DNA from: Flaviflexus massiliensis
Lineage (GTDB): Bacteria > Actinomycetota > Actinomycetes > Actinomycetales > Actinomycetaceae
Direction of reading: 5' to 3'
Length of the DNA stretch: 64,000 nucleotides
NCBI RefSeq assembly: GCF_001375495.1
Contig: NZ_LN831058.1
Coordinates: forward strand, 186,001 to 250,000
Part shown: piece by piece, positions 16,783 to 25,709 of the stretch
Position numbering within the stretch: the stretch's first letter is position 1
Layout of the letters: each line of letters starts with the position of its first letter
Program-made: the position numbers and the translations under genes
Notes under the pieces: generated by a model
What the model saw: only the letters and a program-made list of their open reading frames with translations
Told to the model about the DNA's origin: nothing
The model's database searches: none

Positions 16783-18117
16783 ATGGCACAGTATTTCACC
16801 ATGCCCGGGCTCTCGGCTGACGCCGAGGAGGCCCTCCTGGAAGATTGGCTCATCAAGGAAGGCGACGAGCTCTCCGAAGGAAGCCCGATCGCAACGGTCG
16901 AGACCGATAAGGCCGTCGTTGACATTGACATCAACGATGATGGGGTGGTGCACGCCCTGCTCGTCGAGACGGGCACATCCGTCCCCGTAGGCGACCCGAT
17001 TCTCGTCCTGCGGGGTGCAGATGAGGACCCCGCAGAGGCCGATCGCCTAACCGCGCTCGCCAAGGGCCAGGACGCGCCCATGAAGGAAGAATCCGCGCCC
17101 GCTGAGGCACCAGCATCGGATTCCACCACGGAGAAGTCCGAGCCAGCACCCGAACAGCCTGCCCCCGCACCGGTGGCAGACGCAGCGCCGGCTCCTGCCG
17201 CCTCCGGCGGTGGCCGACTGTTTGTCACCCCGATCGTTCGCAGGCTGGCCCGTGAACAGGGCATCGACCTGACGACGATCACCGGCACTGGCAAGAATGG
17301 TCGCATCATCCGCCGCGACTTCGAGAAGGCCGTGGCAGAGCGTGGCTCTCAGCCGCAGACCCTTGCACCCGCCGCATCCGAGGATCCGGCTGCAAAACCT
17401 GCCGAGCAGGCTTCGTCGATCGACGTATCCGTCTACCCGGGTGCGGAGTTTGTGGAGCATTCGCGTCTGCGCAAGGTCGTGGCTCGCCGCCTCCAGCAGT
17501 CGAAGCGGGAAGCACCCCACTTCTACCTGCGCCGCTCGGTCAAGGTCGATGATCTTCTGGCACTGCGCAAGCAGCTGAATGAGAACTCGCCGGTCCGGAT
17601 CTCTGTCAACGACCTCGTTGTGAAGGCTGCCGCGAAGGCACTGGCCGAGTTCCCCGAGGTCAACACGGTGTGGGATGACGCGGGAGCGTACCGCCTAGCC
17701 GATGTCGATGTTGCAGTTGCCGTTGCTTCCGAGCGCGGCCTCGTCACCCCGGTAGTACGAAAGGCAGACCAGCTCGCACTTTCCGCACTCTCGTCCTCGA
17801 TCAAGGACCTCGCCTCGCGGGCAAATGAGAACCGCCTCAAGCAGGACGAGCTCGTTGGTGGTGCACTGACGGTCTCCAACCTCGGCATGTTCGGGGTGGA
17901 AGACTTCGACGCGATCATCAACCCGCCGCAGGCAGCGATCCTCGCCGTCGGTTCCGCAAGCCCGCAGCCCATCGTGGTTGATGGTGAGCTGGCGATCGGC
18001 ACGATCATGAAGCTGTCGCTGTCCGTTGATCACAGGAGCGTTGACGGTGCACTGGGTGCCCAGTTCCTAGCTCGCATTGTCGAGCAGCTGGAATCCCCCT
18101 TCAGCCTGCTCATCTAG
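16783..18117 (+). CDS. dihydrolipoamide acyltransferase (E2)
   Basis: The 444-residue protein has one lipoyl domain with the lipoylated lysine in ETDKAVVDI (K43), a proline/alanine-rich linker (about 100-145), a peripheral subunit-binding domain (TPIVRRLAREQGIDL, about 149-185) and a C-terminal catalytic acyltransferase domain ending with DHRSVDGALG (histidine near 417, aspartate near 421). It takes the acyl group from E1 to lipoamide and then to CoA. It lies 21 bases after E1 with an AAGGAAG site, so the two are co-transcribed. A terminator hairpin follows directly. Confidence 0.93.
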   Translation: MAQYFTMPGLSADAEEALLEDWLIKEGDELSEGSPIATVETDKAVVDIDINDDGVVHALLVETGTSVPVGDPILVLRGADEDPAEADRLTALAKGQDAPMKEESAPAEAPASDSTTEKSEPAPEQPAPAPVADAAPAPAASGGGRLFVTPIVRRLAREQGIDLTTITGTGKNGRIIRRDFEKAVAERGSQPQTLAPAASEDPAAKPAEQASSIDVSVYPGAEFVEHSRLRKVVARRLQQSKREAPHFYLRRSVKVDDLLALRKQLNENSPVRISVNDLVVKAAAKALAEFPEVNTVWDDAGAYRLADVDVAVAVASERGLVTPVVRKADQLALSALSSSIKDLASRANENRLKQDELVGGALTVSNLGMFGVEDFDAIINPPQAAILAVGSASPQPIVVDGELAIGTIMKLSLSVDHRSVDGALGAQFLARIVEQLESPFSLLI

Positions 18118-18553
18118 TAGTCCGGCCCACCGCACGCGAGTGTGGTGGGCCGTTCTGTATCCAGATCCCACCATGTCCCAGATCACACCGGGAAGATCGG
18201 AGCAGCCCCTCACAGCCCATCCCCACTCACCCAACAATCTCTATGTCCTGGTCGTTGACTCACCATCAATGATTCCCTGTCCGCGAGCGCACCGCTTCCC
18301 GACCCCCTGGCTCTCAGAGCCGTTTTGGCATCTGTTCCTCACAACCGGGGTTGAGATGCCCCCGAATCCCACCGCACCGCGTGGGTCACGATTTCACTGC
18401 AATGAAGCAGTCCGTCACGGACCGATCTTCGCAACCGCCTGGATATGGGCGAGGCTGATCGCCCTCAGGCACACAACAAAATGACACGTTTTCTTTCCAT
18501 CAACCGCCGCCAAGGAAGCGGCAGGTTCATTGTGTTCAAGGAGGAACATAGCT
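18118..18553. other. intergenic region before the FGGY kinase at 18554
   Basis: Apart from the terminator at 18123-18152, this 436-bp region has no gene. The only open frames are antisense or lack homology-like features. The AAGGAGG ribosome site for the next gene is at its right end. I could not assign a promoter, and the TGTATAG heptamer is absent. Confidence 0.5.
18123..18152 (+). terminator. hairpin terminator after E1-E2
   Basis: A 13-bp stem with one wobble pair and a GCGA loop begins six bases after the E2 stop codon. Confidence 0.85.
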
Positions 18554-20116
18554 ATGGCCGTTATGGAATACGTAATGGGAATTGATGCCGGAACATCCGT
18601 CGTCAAAGCAACAATCTTTAGCCTCGAGGGCCGTGAGGTCGCACGGGCCGCCCAGATCGTGCCGATCACGAACCCGCAGACCTACATGGCGGAGCAGGAT
18701 TTGCACGACGTGTGGATGGCTGCCGTCAGAGCCGTCTCCGAAGCGCTGACCGGTTCCGCGATCACTCCAGACAAGATCCGGGCCGTTGCTGTCACCGGTC
18801 AGGGCGATGGTTCCTGGCTCGTTGACACCGCTGGTAACCCCGTTGGTCCAGCGATCTTGTGGACCGATGGTCGCGCTGGCGAGATCGTGGACGAGTGGGG
18901 CCGTAACGGCACCCTGTCCTCGACGTTTAAGATGACGGGTGGTGGCCCCTACGCCGGCACCACTTCCGCTATTTTGCGCTGGCGCATAGAGAACCAGAAG
19001 GAACTGCTCGAGCGCGACGATATCCGTAACGTGTACTGCAAGGACTGGGTGAGCTACAAGCTGTCCGGTGAGCTCTTCTCCGATCCGTCCGACTATTCGC
19101 TCATGGGTATCGACACCGTCAACCGCACCTACTCGGATGAGCTGATGGAAGCCTTCGGGATTACCGAAGTAAAGAAGTGGTTGCCCGAGCTCAAGAAGAA
19201 CACCGACCAGGTTGGTGTGGTCACCGAACAGTCGGCAGCTCTGACGGGACTGCGTCCCGGCACCCCTGTCTTCAAGGGCGGCGTCGACATTTCCTGCTCC
19301 TCCCTCGGCTGTGGCGTTGCCGAGCCCGGTACGGCCATGGCAGTCATCGGCACCGCGGGCATTGTCACCGTCGCAACCGATGAGCCTCAGAATGCGTTCA
19401 CTCCGGCCGATGTGGGCTGGCTGATTCCCCACACTGACAAGACCTGGATTCGTTCACTTGGCATGAACAGTGCGACAACGAACCTCGAGTGGTTCCTGCG
19501 CGAGTTCGGACTCCAGTTCCGTGAGGAAGCGAGTGCGGTTGAGGGACGGAACCTGTACAGCTACCTGGATCAGGAGCTGAAGAAGGTGCCGCTCGGCTCG
19601 AACGGCATCATGTACCACGGCTACAACGCACCGGGTGGTGAGCGTGCTCCGTTCATTAAGCCCAGTGCCCGCGCCTCCTTCAACGGCATCACCGGTGCCC
19701 ACACCAGGTGGGAAATGATCCGCTCCGTCTACGAGGGCGTGGCCTACGGTATTCGTGACTGCCTCGACCCCATCCCGGTCAAGGTGGACACGATCAACAT
19801 GGCCGGCGGTGGCGTGAACTCGCCCGTGTGGAGCCAGATCTTCGCCGACGTGCTCGGCCGCCGCGTGGTTGTTCCTGCTGGTACCGAATTCGGTGCGAAG
19901 GGTGCCGCGATCTGCGCAGCGACCGGCGTTGGCCTGTTCTCCTCGCTCGAAGAGGGCGTGCGCGAGACGGTTGATCCGCTCCGCATGTACGAACCAGACC
20001 CGAAGAAGACCGCTCTCTACGACGAGTTCTTCGATGTCTACAAGCGCCAGCGCCTTGCGACCATGGAGGTCTGGGACGATCTCCAGGCAATCACCCGAAA
20101 GGCTGCTCTAGCGTGA
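18554..20116 (+). CDS. FGGY-family polyol/ketose kinase
   Basis: This 520-residue FGGY kinase has DAGTSVVKATIF at the ATP site, VTGQGDGSWLVD, an IGTAGIV second-domain phosphate loop, and AGGGVNSPVWSQIFADVLG near the C-terminus. The TGQGDGxWLVD signature and the following W-x-DGRAGE are shared with the kinase at 31542-33050, and the type resembles erythritol- and L-xylulose-kinase-like proteins; the substrate is unproven. ATG 18554 is preceded by AAGGAGG; an earlier frame start lacks one. Its stop overlaps the GTG of the following dehydrogenase (GTGA), so the two are translationally coupled and probably act in one pathway. Confidence 0.88.
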   Translation: MAVMEYVMGIDAGTSVVKATIFSLEGREVARAAQIVPITNPQTYMAEQDLHDVWMAAVRAVSEALTGSAITPDKIRAVAVTGQGDGSWLVDTAGNPVGPAILWTDGRAGEIVDEWGRNGTLSSTFKMTGGGPYAGTTSAILRWRIENQKELLERDDIRNVYCKDWVSYKLSGELFSDPSDYSLMGIDTVNRTYSDELMEAFGITEVKKWLPELKKNTDQVGVVTEQSAALTGLRPGTPVFKGGVDISCSSLGCGVAEPGTAMAVIGTAGIVTVATDEPQNAFTPADVGWLIPHTDKTWIRSLGMNSATTNLEWFLREFGLQFREEASAVEGRNLYSYLDQELKKVPLGSNGIMYHGYNAPGGERAPFIKPSARASFNGITGAHTRWEMIRSVYEGVAYGIRDCLDPIPVKVDTINMAGGGVNSPVWSQIFADVLGRRVVVPAGTEFGAKGAAICAATGVGLFSSLEEGVRETVDPLRMYEPDPKKTALYDEFFDVYKRQRLATMEVWDDLQAITRKAALA

Positions 20117-21189
20117 GAGCAATTGTGAAGACCGGCGACGGGCAGGTTGGCCTCCAAGAGGTGGCCGACCTGCCCGAGCCGGGGCCCGGAGAAGTCACGG
20201 TCAACGTGGCGGCAACGGCCATTTGCGGAACCGATAGGAACGAGATCGCCGGAACCACCGGCATGATCCCCCGCATTCTCGGCCACGAAGTATGCGGCGT
20301 GGTGGCCGCCATGGGAGATCCCCTCCCCGGCATCCCACTCTCCGCATCCATTGGTGACCGCGTGGTCCTGGAAACCGATGCATACCTGTGTCGGTCCTGC
20401 CACTGGTGCCGCACAGAACAATTCAACAGGTGCGAAAAGCGCACGGGGATTGGGCGCACCGCCCACGGCGGACTCGCCGAACAGATCACGATCAGGGCTG
20501 ACGCCGTCCACCGGCTCCCCGAGAACGTGACCCTGCTCGAGGGTGCTCTCCTGGAGCCGCTCGCTGTTGCCGTCCATTCCGTTCTCGAGGGCCCCTTCAA
20601 TGTGGGTCCCGATTCCACGGTCGTGGTGATTGGGCCGGGAACGATGGGGCATCTCTGCGCTCAGGTTGCCACCGCCGTCGGTGCGCGCGTCATTGTCGTC
20701 GGCCTCGACCGACACGAGGAACGCCTCGCCGTGGCGAGAGAAACGGGCGCATTCGCGACCGTCTCCACGGGGGCGGACGATGTTCGCGCCCTCCTCAGCG
20801 AGGTCACGGACGGGATGGGAGCGGACTACGTGTTCGAATGCTCCGGCTCCGTGTCCCAGGTTGTCGATGGTCTGTCGTATCTGCGGAAGGGTGGCATGCT
20901 TGGCCTTGTCGCCTTCTACCGCGATCCTCTCGTGGTAGATGCGATGACGATCATGCAGAACGAGCTGGGTGTGGTGGGATGCCGGGGCAAGCGCCCCTCC
21001 AGTTTCCGCACCGCGCTCGCCCTGCTCCGCAATGGTCACCTCAGCCTCGAGCCCGTCATCGGCTCCGTACGGAGCATGGATGAATGGGATGAGGCAGTTG
21101 ACGAGGTGAGCCGCGGCGTCAAGGTCGTCATCACCCCCGGTGGTACACCGCTCGACCGGGACCTCCCACCCCGCCTCCAACGCGGTTAA
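20113..21189 (+). CDS. zinc-dependent medium-chain alcohol/polyol dehydrogenase
   Basis: The 358-residue protein shows the MDR fold: catalytic-zinc cysteine and GHE segment (ICGTDRNEIAG, then GHEVCGVVAAMG), a structural-zinc region with clustered cysteines (CRSCHWCRTEQFNRC), and a Rossmann GPGTMGHLCAQ with an acidic residue after the second strand (GLDRHEE) that favours NAD. It would oxidise a secondary alcohol of a polyol or ketose. The GTG start overlaps the kinase stop. A 13-bp terminator hairpin follows at 21231, so the kinase-dehydrogenase pair forms its own unit. Confidence 0.9.
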   Translation: MRAIVKTGDGQVGLQEVADLPEPGPGEVTVNVAATAICGTDRNEIAGTTGMIPRILGHEVCGVVAAMGDPLPGIPLSASIGDRVVLETDAYLCRSCHWCRTEQFNRCEKRTGIGRTAHGGLAEQITIRADAVHRLPENVTLLEGALLEPLAVAVHSVLEGPFNVGPDSTVVVIGPGTMGHLCAQVATAVGARVIVVGLDRHEERLAVARETGAFATVSTGADDVRALLSEVTDGMGADYVFECSGSVSQVVDGLSYLRKGGMLGLVAFYRDPLVVDAMTIMQNELGVVGCRGKRPSSFRTALALLRNGHLSLEPVIGSVRSMDEWDEAVDEVSRGVKVVITPGGTPLDRDLPPRLQRG

Positions 21190-21230
21190 CCTCCCATTCG
21201 GATCTCCCTGGCTGGGAAACTTGGGAAGAG

Positions 21231-21263
21231 GGCTGTGGCCCGGGCTGTGTCCGGGCCACAGCC
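21231..21263 (+). terminator. hairpin terminator
   Basis: A perfect 13-bp stem (21231-21243 with 21251-21263) with a seven-base loop follows the dehydrogenase stop by 41 bases. Confidence 0.85.
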
Positions 21264-21493
21264 TGTCATCACGGCCACTTCAGCGCTCGCTATACCCCGA
21301 CTGTTTCAGGTTCGCTCCTCCAACCAAGCCTTCCTTCAAGGCTGGACGGAGCTTCTACACCGCCCCGCACTCTCACCAAACGCTTCAAAATGCACACTAT
21401 GGATTGCAGGCCGCATAGGCGCCGGCGGCAACGATGACACCGCCCTCCGCGCCTTCCACGGCCGGCGATCTGCACGGCTTCCGTAAACGCAAA

Positions 21494-21640
21494 AGCATCG
21501 TCGCAGCAGACCTCAAGTACTCAGGTTTCGTTGTGCAGACCATTGCGGACATCGAGAGAGACGCGACATATTTTGCCAAGCTCGATCCACTTGGTGACGA
21601 TATCAACCTCGGTCATTCACCGTCTCGAGCCTTCGAGAAT
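21494..21640 (+). pseudogene. decayed dhaL (dihydroxyacetone kinase L domain) fragment
   Basis: In one frame a short stretch reads like the start of DhaL: an IVAADL beginning, DIERDATYFAKLD and then GDDINLGHS, which corresponds to the GDGDHG-x-NM magnesium motif with bases missing. The motif is damaged and a stop follows, so no functional protein can be made. The match is short and rests on pattern recognition only. Confidence 0.4.
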
Positions 21641-21654
21641 CCCTCGAGAGCTGA

Positions 21655-22094
21655 GACGAACTCGTAGTCCGTAACGCGGGTGTTGCCCTCCCGTACCACT
21701 CCCCGGCGAATCTTCACCTTCGCGGATGACGGGAAGGGAGTTGTTGTGGGTATTCACGGCGAGCCAGGTTGCCACCGCGACAGGATGGCTTCGACTGACG
21801 CGACCGTCGGCGAGTTTCTCGGCGCCGTTGTCCCAGACCTTCCGTTCGAATCCGGTGACGAGGTTGCCCTCATGATCAACGGCCTGGGCGGCACCCCGAT
21901 CTCCGAACAGTACCTTCTCTACGGCATTGCGCACCGCAAGCTCGAAGAGAAGGGCATCAAGGTGTGGCGCCCCTACGTGGGTGAGTACTGCACCTCTCTG
22001 GAGAAGGCGGGGCCCTCCCTCACGCTTTTCAAGGTTGACAACGAACTTGGGGGAGCCGGTTGCAGTTCCGGCGGAGATTGCTATCCGCACCTGA
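21655..22094 (+). pseudogene. decayed dhaK (dihydroxyacetone kinase K domain) fragment
   Basis: Three frames together rebuild the C-terminal part of a DhaK domain. Frame one carries DELVVRNAGVALPYHSPA before a stop. The next frame carries FTFADDGKGVVVGIHGEPG, with the substrate-binding histidine motif, then MINGLGGTPISEQYLLYGI and AGPSLTLFKVDNEL. A further shift at the G-run 22049-22053 gives LGEPVAVPAEIAIRT and a stop at 22092. The first 200 residues and an intact start are missing. It is a remnant of a second DAK-type kinase, less similar to the intact copy at 9124 than a recent duplicate would be. Confidence 0.75.
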
Positions 22095-22113
22095 TAGCTT
22101 CCCTCACCAATCC

Positions 22114-22145
22114 GGCAGGGCCCCACCATTCGGTGGGGCCCTGCC
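22114..22145. terminator. bidirectional hairpin terminator
   Basis: A perfect 14-bp stem with an ATTC loop separates the decayed dhaK fragment (+) from the FGGY kinase gene (-). It probably still ends the kinase transcript. Confidence 0.88.
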
Positions 22146-22231
22146 CTGTTCCTATCAACTCTGGAGAACGCTCAATGCTTGGTGGGCTTTCCGTTCACCG
22201 TGGCGCTCCATGGAAAGCCCACTCGAGCGTT

Positions 22232-23755
22232 TTAGAACAGCTTTCCTTCGAGAGCCTCGTAGCTCTCAACAAAGGTTTCGAAGGCACTATCGTACTCGCG
22301 GGCCTTCGTGGTGTCGGGCTCGTAGCGGCTCGAGACGGCAACGGCACGTTCCGCTGCTTCCTCACACGAGTCGTAGACACCAACCCCGACGCCGGCGTAC
22401 ATGGCAGCGCCAAGGCAGCCCGCCTGGTCGTTGGCGAGGATCTCGATCGGGTGTCCGAGCGCATCGGCCAGCATCTGGCTCCAGACGGGCGACTTTGCCG
22501 CGCCACCGACGAGCCTGATGGTCTCAATGTCGATGCCGGCGGCCTTCTGGGCGTTAATGATGTCCTTCATTTCGAAGCAGATTCCTTCGAGAACTGCACG
22601 CACCACATCGGCCTTCGTGGTGGACAGGGACATGCCAAAGAGGTTCGCGCGTGCGCCGGAGTTCTGGCGGGCACCTGCCGCTCCTGCCAGGTACGGCAGG
22701 AACGTCACCCCGTTGGCACCGATCGTGGACTGGGATGCTTGGCGGGTCATGAACTCGTAAGGATCAATACCAACGGCGAGACCGGCCGCTGTCTCCAGGT
22801 CACTGAAGGTGTCGCGGAACCAGCGGAAGGCCGAGGCGGAGGTATTCGAGAATGCCTCGATGGTCCAGTTACCCATGCCGTGGTTGGGCTTCACAACGAG
22901 CTTGCGAGCAGGATCGCGCTTCGGCTCGTCCATGACGACGTAGCAGGAGCCGAAGGTGCCCATGACCATGACCGTGTCGCCACCCTTGACAGCTCCGCCA
23001 CCGAAGGTGGAGCAGTTCTGGTCGTGACCGCCGATCGACAGCGGAACACCGTCGGGCAGTCCCGCACGCAGCGCGATGTCACCGGTGATCTCGCCAACCA
23101 CTTGACCCGGGGTGGTGGAAATCTTTGCGCGCTTCTCGAGCGGAAGTCCTACGAGATCGTGAACGTCCTTCGACCACTCCATCGTGTCCACGTTGAGCAT
23201 GCCCTCGCGGGAGGCCGAGGAGAGGTCGGTCCAGTAGTCTTCGGCACCCCAGAGCTTGAGCAGGTATTCCTGCTCGGACAGGAGCCAGCGTGCTCGCTCA
23301 AAGTTCCCCGGCTCGTTGTCTCGGAGCCATGCCCACTTGGGAGCGGCGGAGTTGGTGTTGAGGGGGTCGCCGGTTTCAGCGTAAAACTTGTCAGCACCGT
23401 AGGCTTCGCGCAGCTGGGGGATGTAGGGGGCGCCGCGCAGGTCCTGCCAGGAGACGAAGTCCCGCATGAGGAAGCCTTCCTCATCCAGCATCGTCAGCAA
23501 CGGTGCCTGCGAGGAGAAGGCAAGACCCTTGATCTTCTTGCGGTCGATCTGCGACTTGTTGATCGCAACGCGGCACGATTCGACAAGCGGCGGAATAATG
23601 TCATCGTAGGACTGCTCGATCCATCCCGGCTGCGGGAACAGTGACGGGTACTCGCGGTAGTCCATTCCCACCGGCTTGCCATCCTCCGTGAAGATGACGG
23701 TCTTACATCCGGTCGTTCCAGCATCAATGCCGATGAGGTAGCTCTCGTTCGACAT
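22232..23755 (-). CDS. FGGY-family carbohydrate kinase
   Basis: This 507-residue kinase has DAGTTGCKTVIF at its N-terminus, the FGGY signature region SAAPKWAWLRDNEPG, IGGHDQNCSTFGGG, and a C-terminal RLVGGAAKSPVWSQMLADALG. It resembles xylulokinase-like members, but the substrate loop is not diagnostic. ATG 23755 follows the DeoC-like stop by one base, with GGGGTG inside the upstream gene, so translation is coupled. Placement after a DeoC-type aldolase suggests it makes the phosphorylated ketose or aldose used by that enzyme, or salvages a related sugar. A bidirectional terminator follows. Confidence 0.88.
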   Translation of the reverse strand: MSNESYLIGIDAGTTGCKTVIFTEDGKPVGMDYREYPSLFPQPGWIEQSYDDIIPPLVESCRVAINKSQIDRKKIKGLAFSSQAPLLTMLDEEGFLMRDFVSWQDLRGAPYIPQLREAYGADKFYAETGDPLNTNSAAPKWAWLRDNEPGNFERARWLLSEQEYLLKLWGAEDYWTDLSSASREGMLNVDTMEWSKDVHDLVGLPLEKRAKISTTPGQVVGEITGDIALRAGLPDGVPLSIGGHDQNCSTFGGGAVKGGDTVMVMGTFGSCYVVMDEPKRDPARKLVVKPNHGMGNWTIEAFSNTSASAFRWFRDTFSDLETAAGLAVGIDPYEFMTRQASQSTIGANGVTFLPYLAGAAGARQNSGARANLFGMSLSTTKADVVRAVLEGICFEMKDIINAQKAAGIDIETIRLVGGAAKSPVWSQMLADALGHPIEILANDQAGCLGAAMYAGVGVGVYDSCEEAAERAVAVSSRYEPDTTKAREYDSAFETFVESYEALEGKLF

Positions 23756-23756
23756 G

Positions 23757-24452
23757 TCACACCCCATTTTCGAGGTAGTTTGCGTACTGTTTGACGAGTT
23801 TGGCTGCGGAGCGGGTGCCGATCAGGGACACGCCCAGCTTCTCAATTGCCCACAGGGTGGCAGGCAGAGTGAACGTGCGCGGCACACCGGAGACCTTCAG
23901 GAGGGTCTTGGGGTTCGTAATATTATCGCGCATGATCTTGACCTGAGCCTCGGTCGGGAAACCCTCCGAACCCGTAGCAGTCTTGACGTAATCCACCCCA
24001 GCATCCGAACACATCCGCGTCAGGGATGCGATCTCCTCATCGGTCAAGAAACACACTTCATAAATGAGCTTCGAGATCGCCTTACCCGAGCAACGCTCCA
24101 CAAGACCAGCAAGTTCCTTCTCGACCAAGGCATAGTTCTTATCCCTCAGTGCACCAATATTGAGCACCATGTCCACCGCAGTTGCCCCAAGCTCGAGGCC
24201 CTCCTCGATCTCAGCGAACTTCATCGCCGTCGATGTCGCACCATAGGGGAAAGAAATAGCGGTACCGACGTGCACATCGGAGCCTTCCAGGACCTCGGCA
24301 ACGACCGGGGTCCAGTACGAGTTCGTGTAGCACGCCGCCACATTCGCATCCCTAGCTCCCTGAGCGTGGGCCCGGATCTCTTCCTCTGTTGAGCTCTGCA
24401 AATGCAGGGCCATATCAAAATGCTTCGCATACTCGGCAACCGAAAGCGCCAT
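23757..24452 (-). CDS. DeoC-family (2-deoxyribose-5-phosphate-type) aldolase
   Basis: The 231-residue TIM-barrel aldolase keeps the three key positions of DERA: D94 (AVDMVLNIG), the Schiff-base lysine K157 (YVKTATGSEG) and the second lysine K186 (LLKVSGV). It would cleave a phosphorylated aldose to acetaldehyde or a related carbonyl plus a triose phosphate. Several loops around the active site differ from E. coli DeoC (for instance ACYTNSYW), so another substrate is possible, especially next to an FGGY kinase and without deoxynucleoside genes. The ATG at 24452 has GAGGGGG upstream. The TGTATAG operator cluster lies 58-85 bases before the start. Confidence 0.87.
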   Translation of the reverse strand: MALSVAEYAKHFDMALHLQSSTEEEIRAHAQGARDANVAACYTNSYWTPVVAEVLEGSDVHVGTAISFPYGATSTAMKFAEIEEGLELGATAVDMVLNIGALRDKNYALVEKELAGLVERCSGKAISKLIYEVCFLTDEEIASLTRMCSDAGVDYVKTATGSEGFPTEAQVKIMRDNITNPKTLLKVSGVPRTFTLPATLWAIEKLGVSLIGTRSAAKLVKQYANYLENGV

Positions 24453-24802
24453 GAAACTTCCCCCTCGAAGAAACGTTTGTCTCAGGTTCTCCAACGAACC
24501 CAGATGTGAACTATACAAACTTCTATACAAGTATAGTCACGTATTCAAGGTAACAGATTTTTTGCTAAAGAGGGCCATCTACCAGGCACCTCGCACGCTC
24601 TCCCGGTGCGGCTGGGACAAAATCCGGTGAAACAACTTATGAGCGGGGTTTGTTTACGCGCGTCGGTTTAGCCGTGCCGAGGGAACAAGTTAGTGCTCCT
24701 AGCGTGCGCACACTTCAGTGACGACAGCGCACAGTGCGGGATCTACCGGTAAGGATCGGAGCTGGAAGGGATCGAGATCATTCCAGTCCGCGCCATCGCA
24801 GT
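24453..24802. other. control region of the DeoC-FGGY unit
   Basis: This 350-bp gap holds the tandem TGTATAG operator at 24510-24537 near its left end, where the DeoC promoter should lie. The rest (24540-24802) carries no recognisable gene, and I see no clear terminator for the DeoR gene that ends at 24803. Confidence 0.55.
24510..24537 (-). promoter_or_regulatory. putative GntR operator (two TTGTATAG copies)
   Basis: On the minus strand CTTGTATAG and TTTGTATAG stand 12 bases apart, preceded by GACTATAC. This is the clearest double copy in the window and lies just upstream of the DeoC start. Confidence 0.6.
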
Positions 24803-25585
24803 CTATTGTTTCGGGGTTGTTCCGACCCGGACGGTGGCGCCGCGTTCACGCAGTTTCGCGATCGTGTCCTCCGGAGTCTCAGCATTCACCACGACGCTAT
24901 CAAAGTCGGCAGTATCGGCAACCCGGTAAAGGGCCTTGCGTTCGAACTTGGAGGCGGTGACCGCAAGGTGCGACTGGACGGAGGCTTCGAGCATGAGCGC
25001 CTTGTAGTCGGCGACCTGGGAGTAGGGGTGGTAGACGACACCGTCGGATATGGCGGCGGCGGAGATGAAGGCGTGGTCGGCTCTGACCTGCTGCAGGGTC
25101 TTCACCCCTGCCGAACCGTAGTTCGCATCGAGATGCCGGTCGTACCGTCCACCGAGGGTGATGAGCTCCCAGTCGGGCACCGAACCGGCGAGCTGGATGA
25201 TCGACCAGTTGTTGGTGATGATCGTGAGTCCCCCAACCGAGGTGAACTGCTTGAGGATTGAGAAGACTGTCGAGGAGTCATCACAAATGATTGAGGTGCC
25301 TCGAGTCATGTACTTTTCGAACTGCGAGGCGAGTGAGAGCTTGGAATCCTCTTCCTGGGTGAGGCGGTACTTCATTGACGTCTCAGACAGGGAGGTGGCC
25401 ACCGCGGTCACTTCACCGCGGGAGCGGACGATGACCCGGTCGTTCTCGAGCTCTGACAGATCCCGGTAGATCGTCATGGGTGAGGCATCAACGAGTTTCA
25501 AAAGGTCCTCAACACGCACCGTTCCAGCGTTGAGGACATGCTCGGCGAGCAGCTGTTGTCGGTCGTTCTTACTCAGTTGAGCCAC
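24803..25585 (-). CDS. DeoR-family transcriptional regulator
   Basis: The protein (260 residues from the GTG at 25585) has an N-terminal DeoR helix-turn-helix (about 5-60; recognition helix SPMTIYRDLSELE) and a C-terminal sugar-phosphate-sensing domain (IICDDSSTVFS, ITNN, TLGGRYDRHLDANYG, AVTASKFERKALYRVAD). DeoR proteins repress sugar operons until a phosphorylated intermediate binds. I prefer GTG 25585 because GGAG stands nine bases upstream; an in-frame GTG at 25630 would add 15 residues but lacks a site. It is the last gene on the strand of the FGGY/GpsA-like/dehydrogenase operon (25710-29385). Its recognition helix is nearly identical to that of the DeoR at 42793-43557. Confidence 0.9.
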   Translation of the reverse strand: MAQLSKNDRQQLLAEHVLNAGTVRVEDLLKLVDASPMTIYRDLSELENDRVIVRSRGEVTAVATSLSETSMKYRLTQEEDSKLSLASQFEKYMTRGTSIICDDSSTVFSILKQFTSVGGLTIITNNWSIIQLAGSVPDWELITLGGRYDRHLDANYGSAGVKTLQQVRADHAFISAAAISDGVVYHPYSQVADYKALMLEASVQSHLAVTASKFERKALYRVADTADFDSVVVNAETPEDTIAKLRERGATVRVGTTPKQ

Positions 25586-25673
25586 GTTGCTCTTCTCCAA
25601 TCCGTTACCGGGAGTTTCGGCATCTTTCACAGGTTCAGGATATCGGGTGGGAGTACCAATCCTGGAATGGGGT

Positions 25674-25699
25674 GTGCCGGGGCGTTACCGCCCCGGCAC
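25674..25699 (-). terminator. hairpin terminator
   Basis: A perfect 11-bp stem with a TTAC loop follows the stop of the dehydrogenase gene that ends at 25710. It may limit read-through into the DeoR gene. Confidence 0.82.
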
Positions 25700-25709
25700 T
25701 AACCCTTAA

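Noticed and set aside
21680-23644. 654-codon open frame on the plus strand
   Set aside because: Only its first 120 codons match anything (the dhaK remnant). The rest is antisense to the FGGY kinase and has shadow-type composition.
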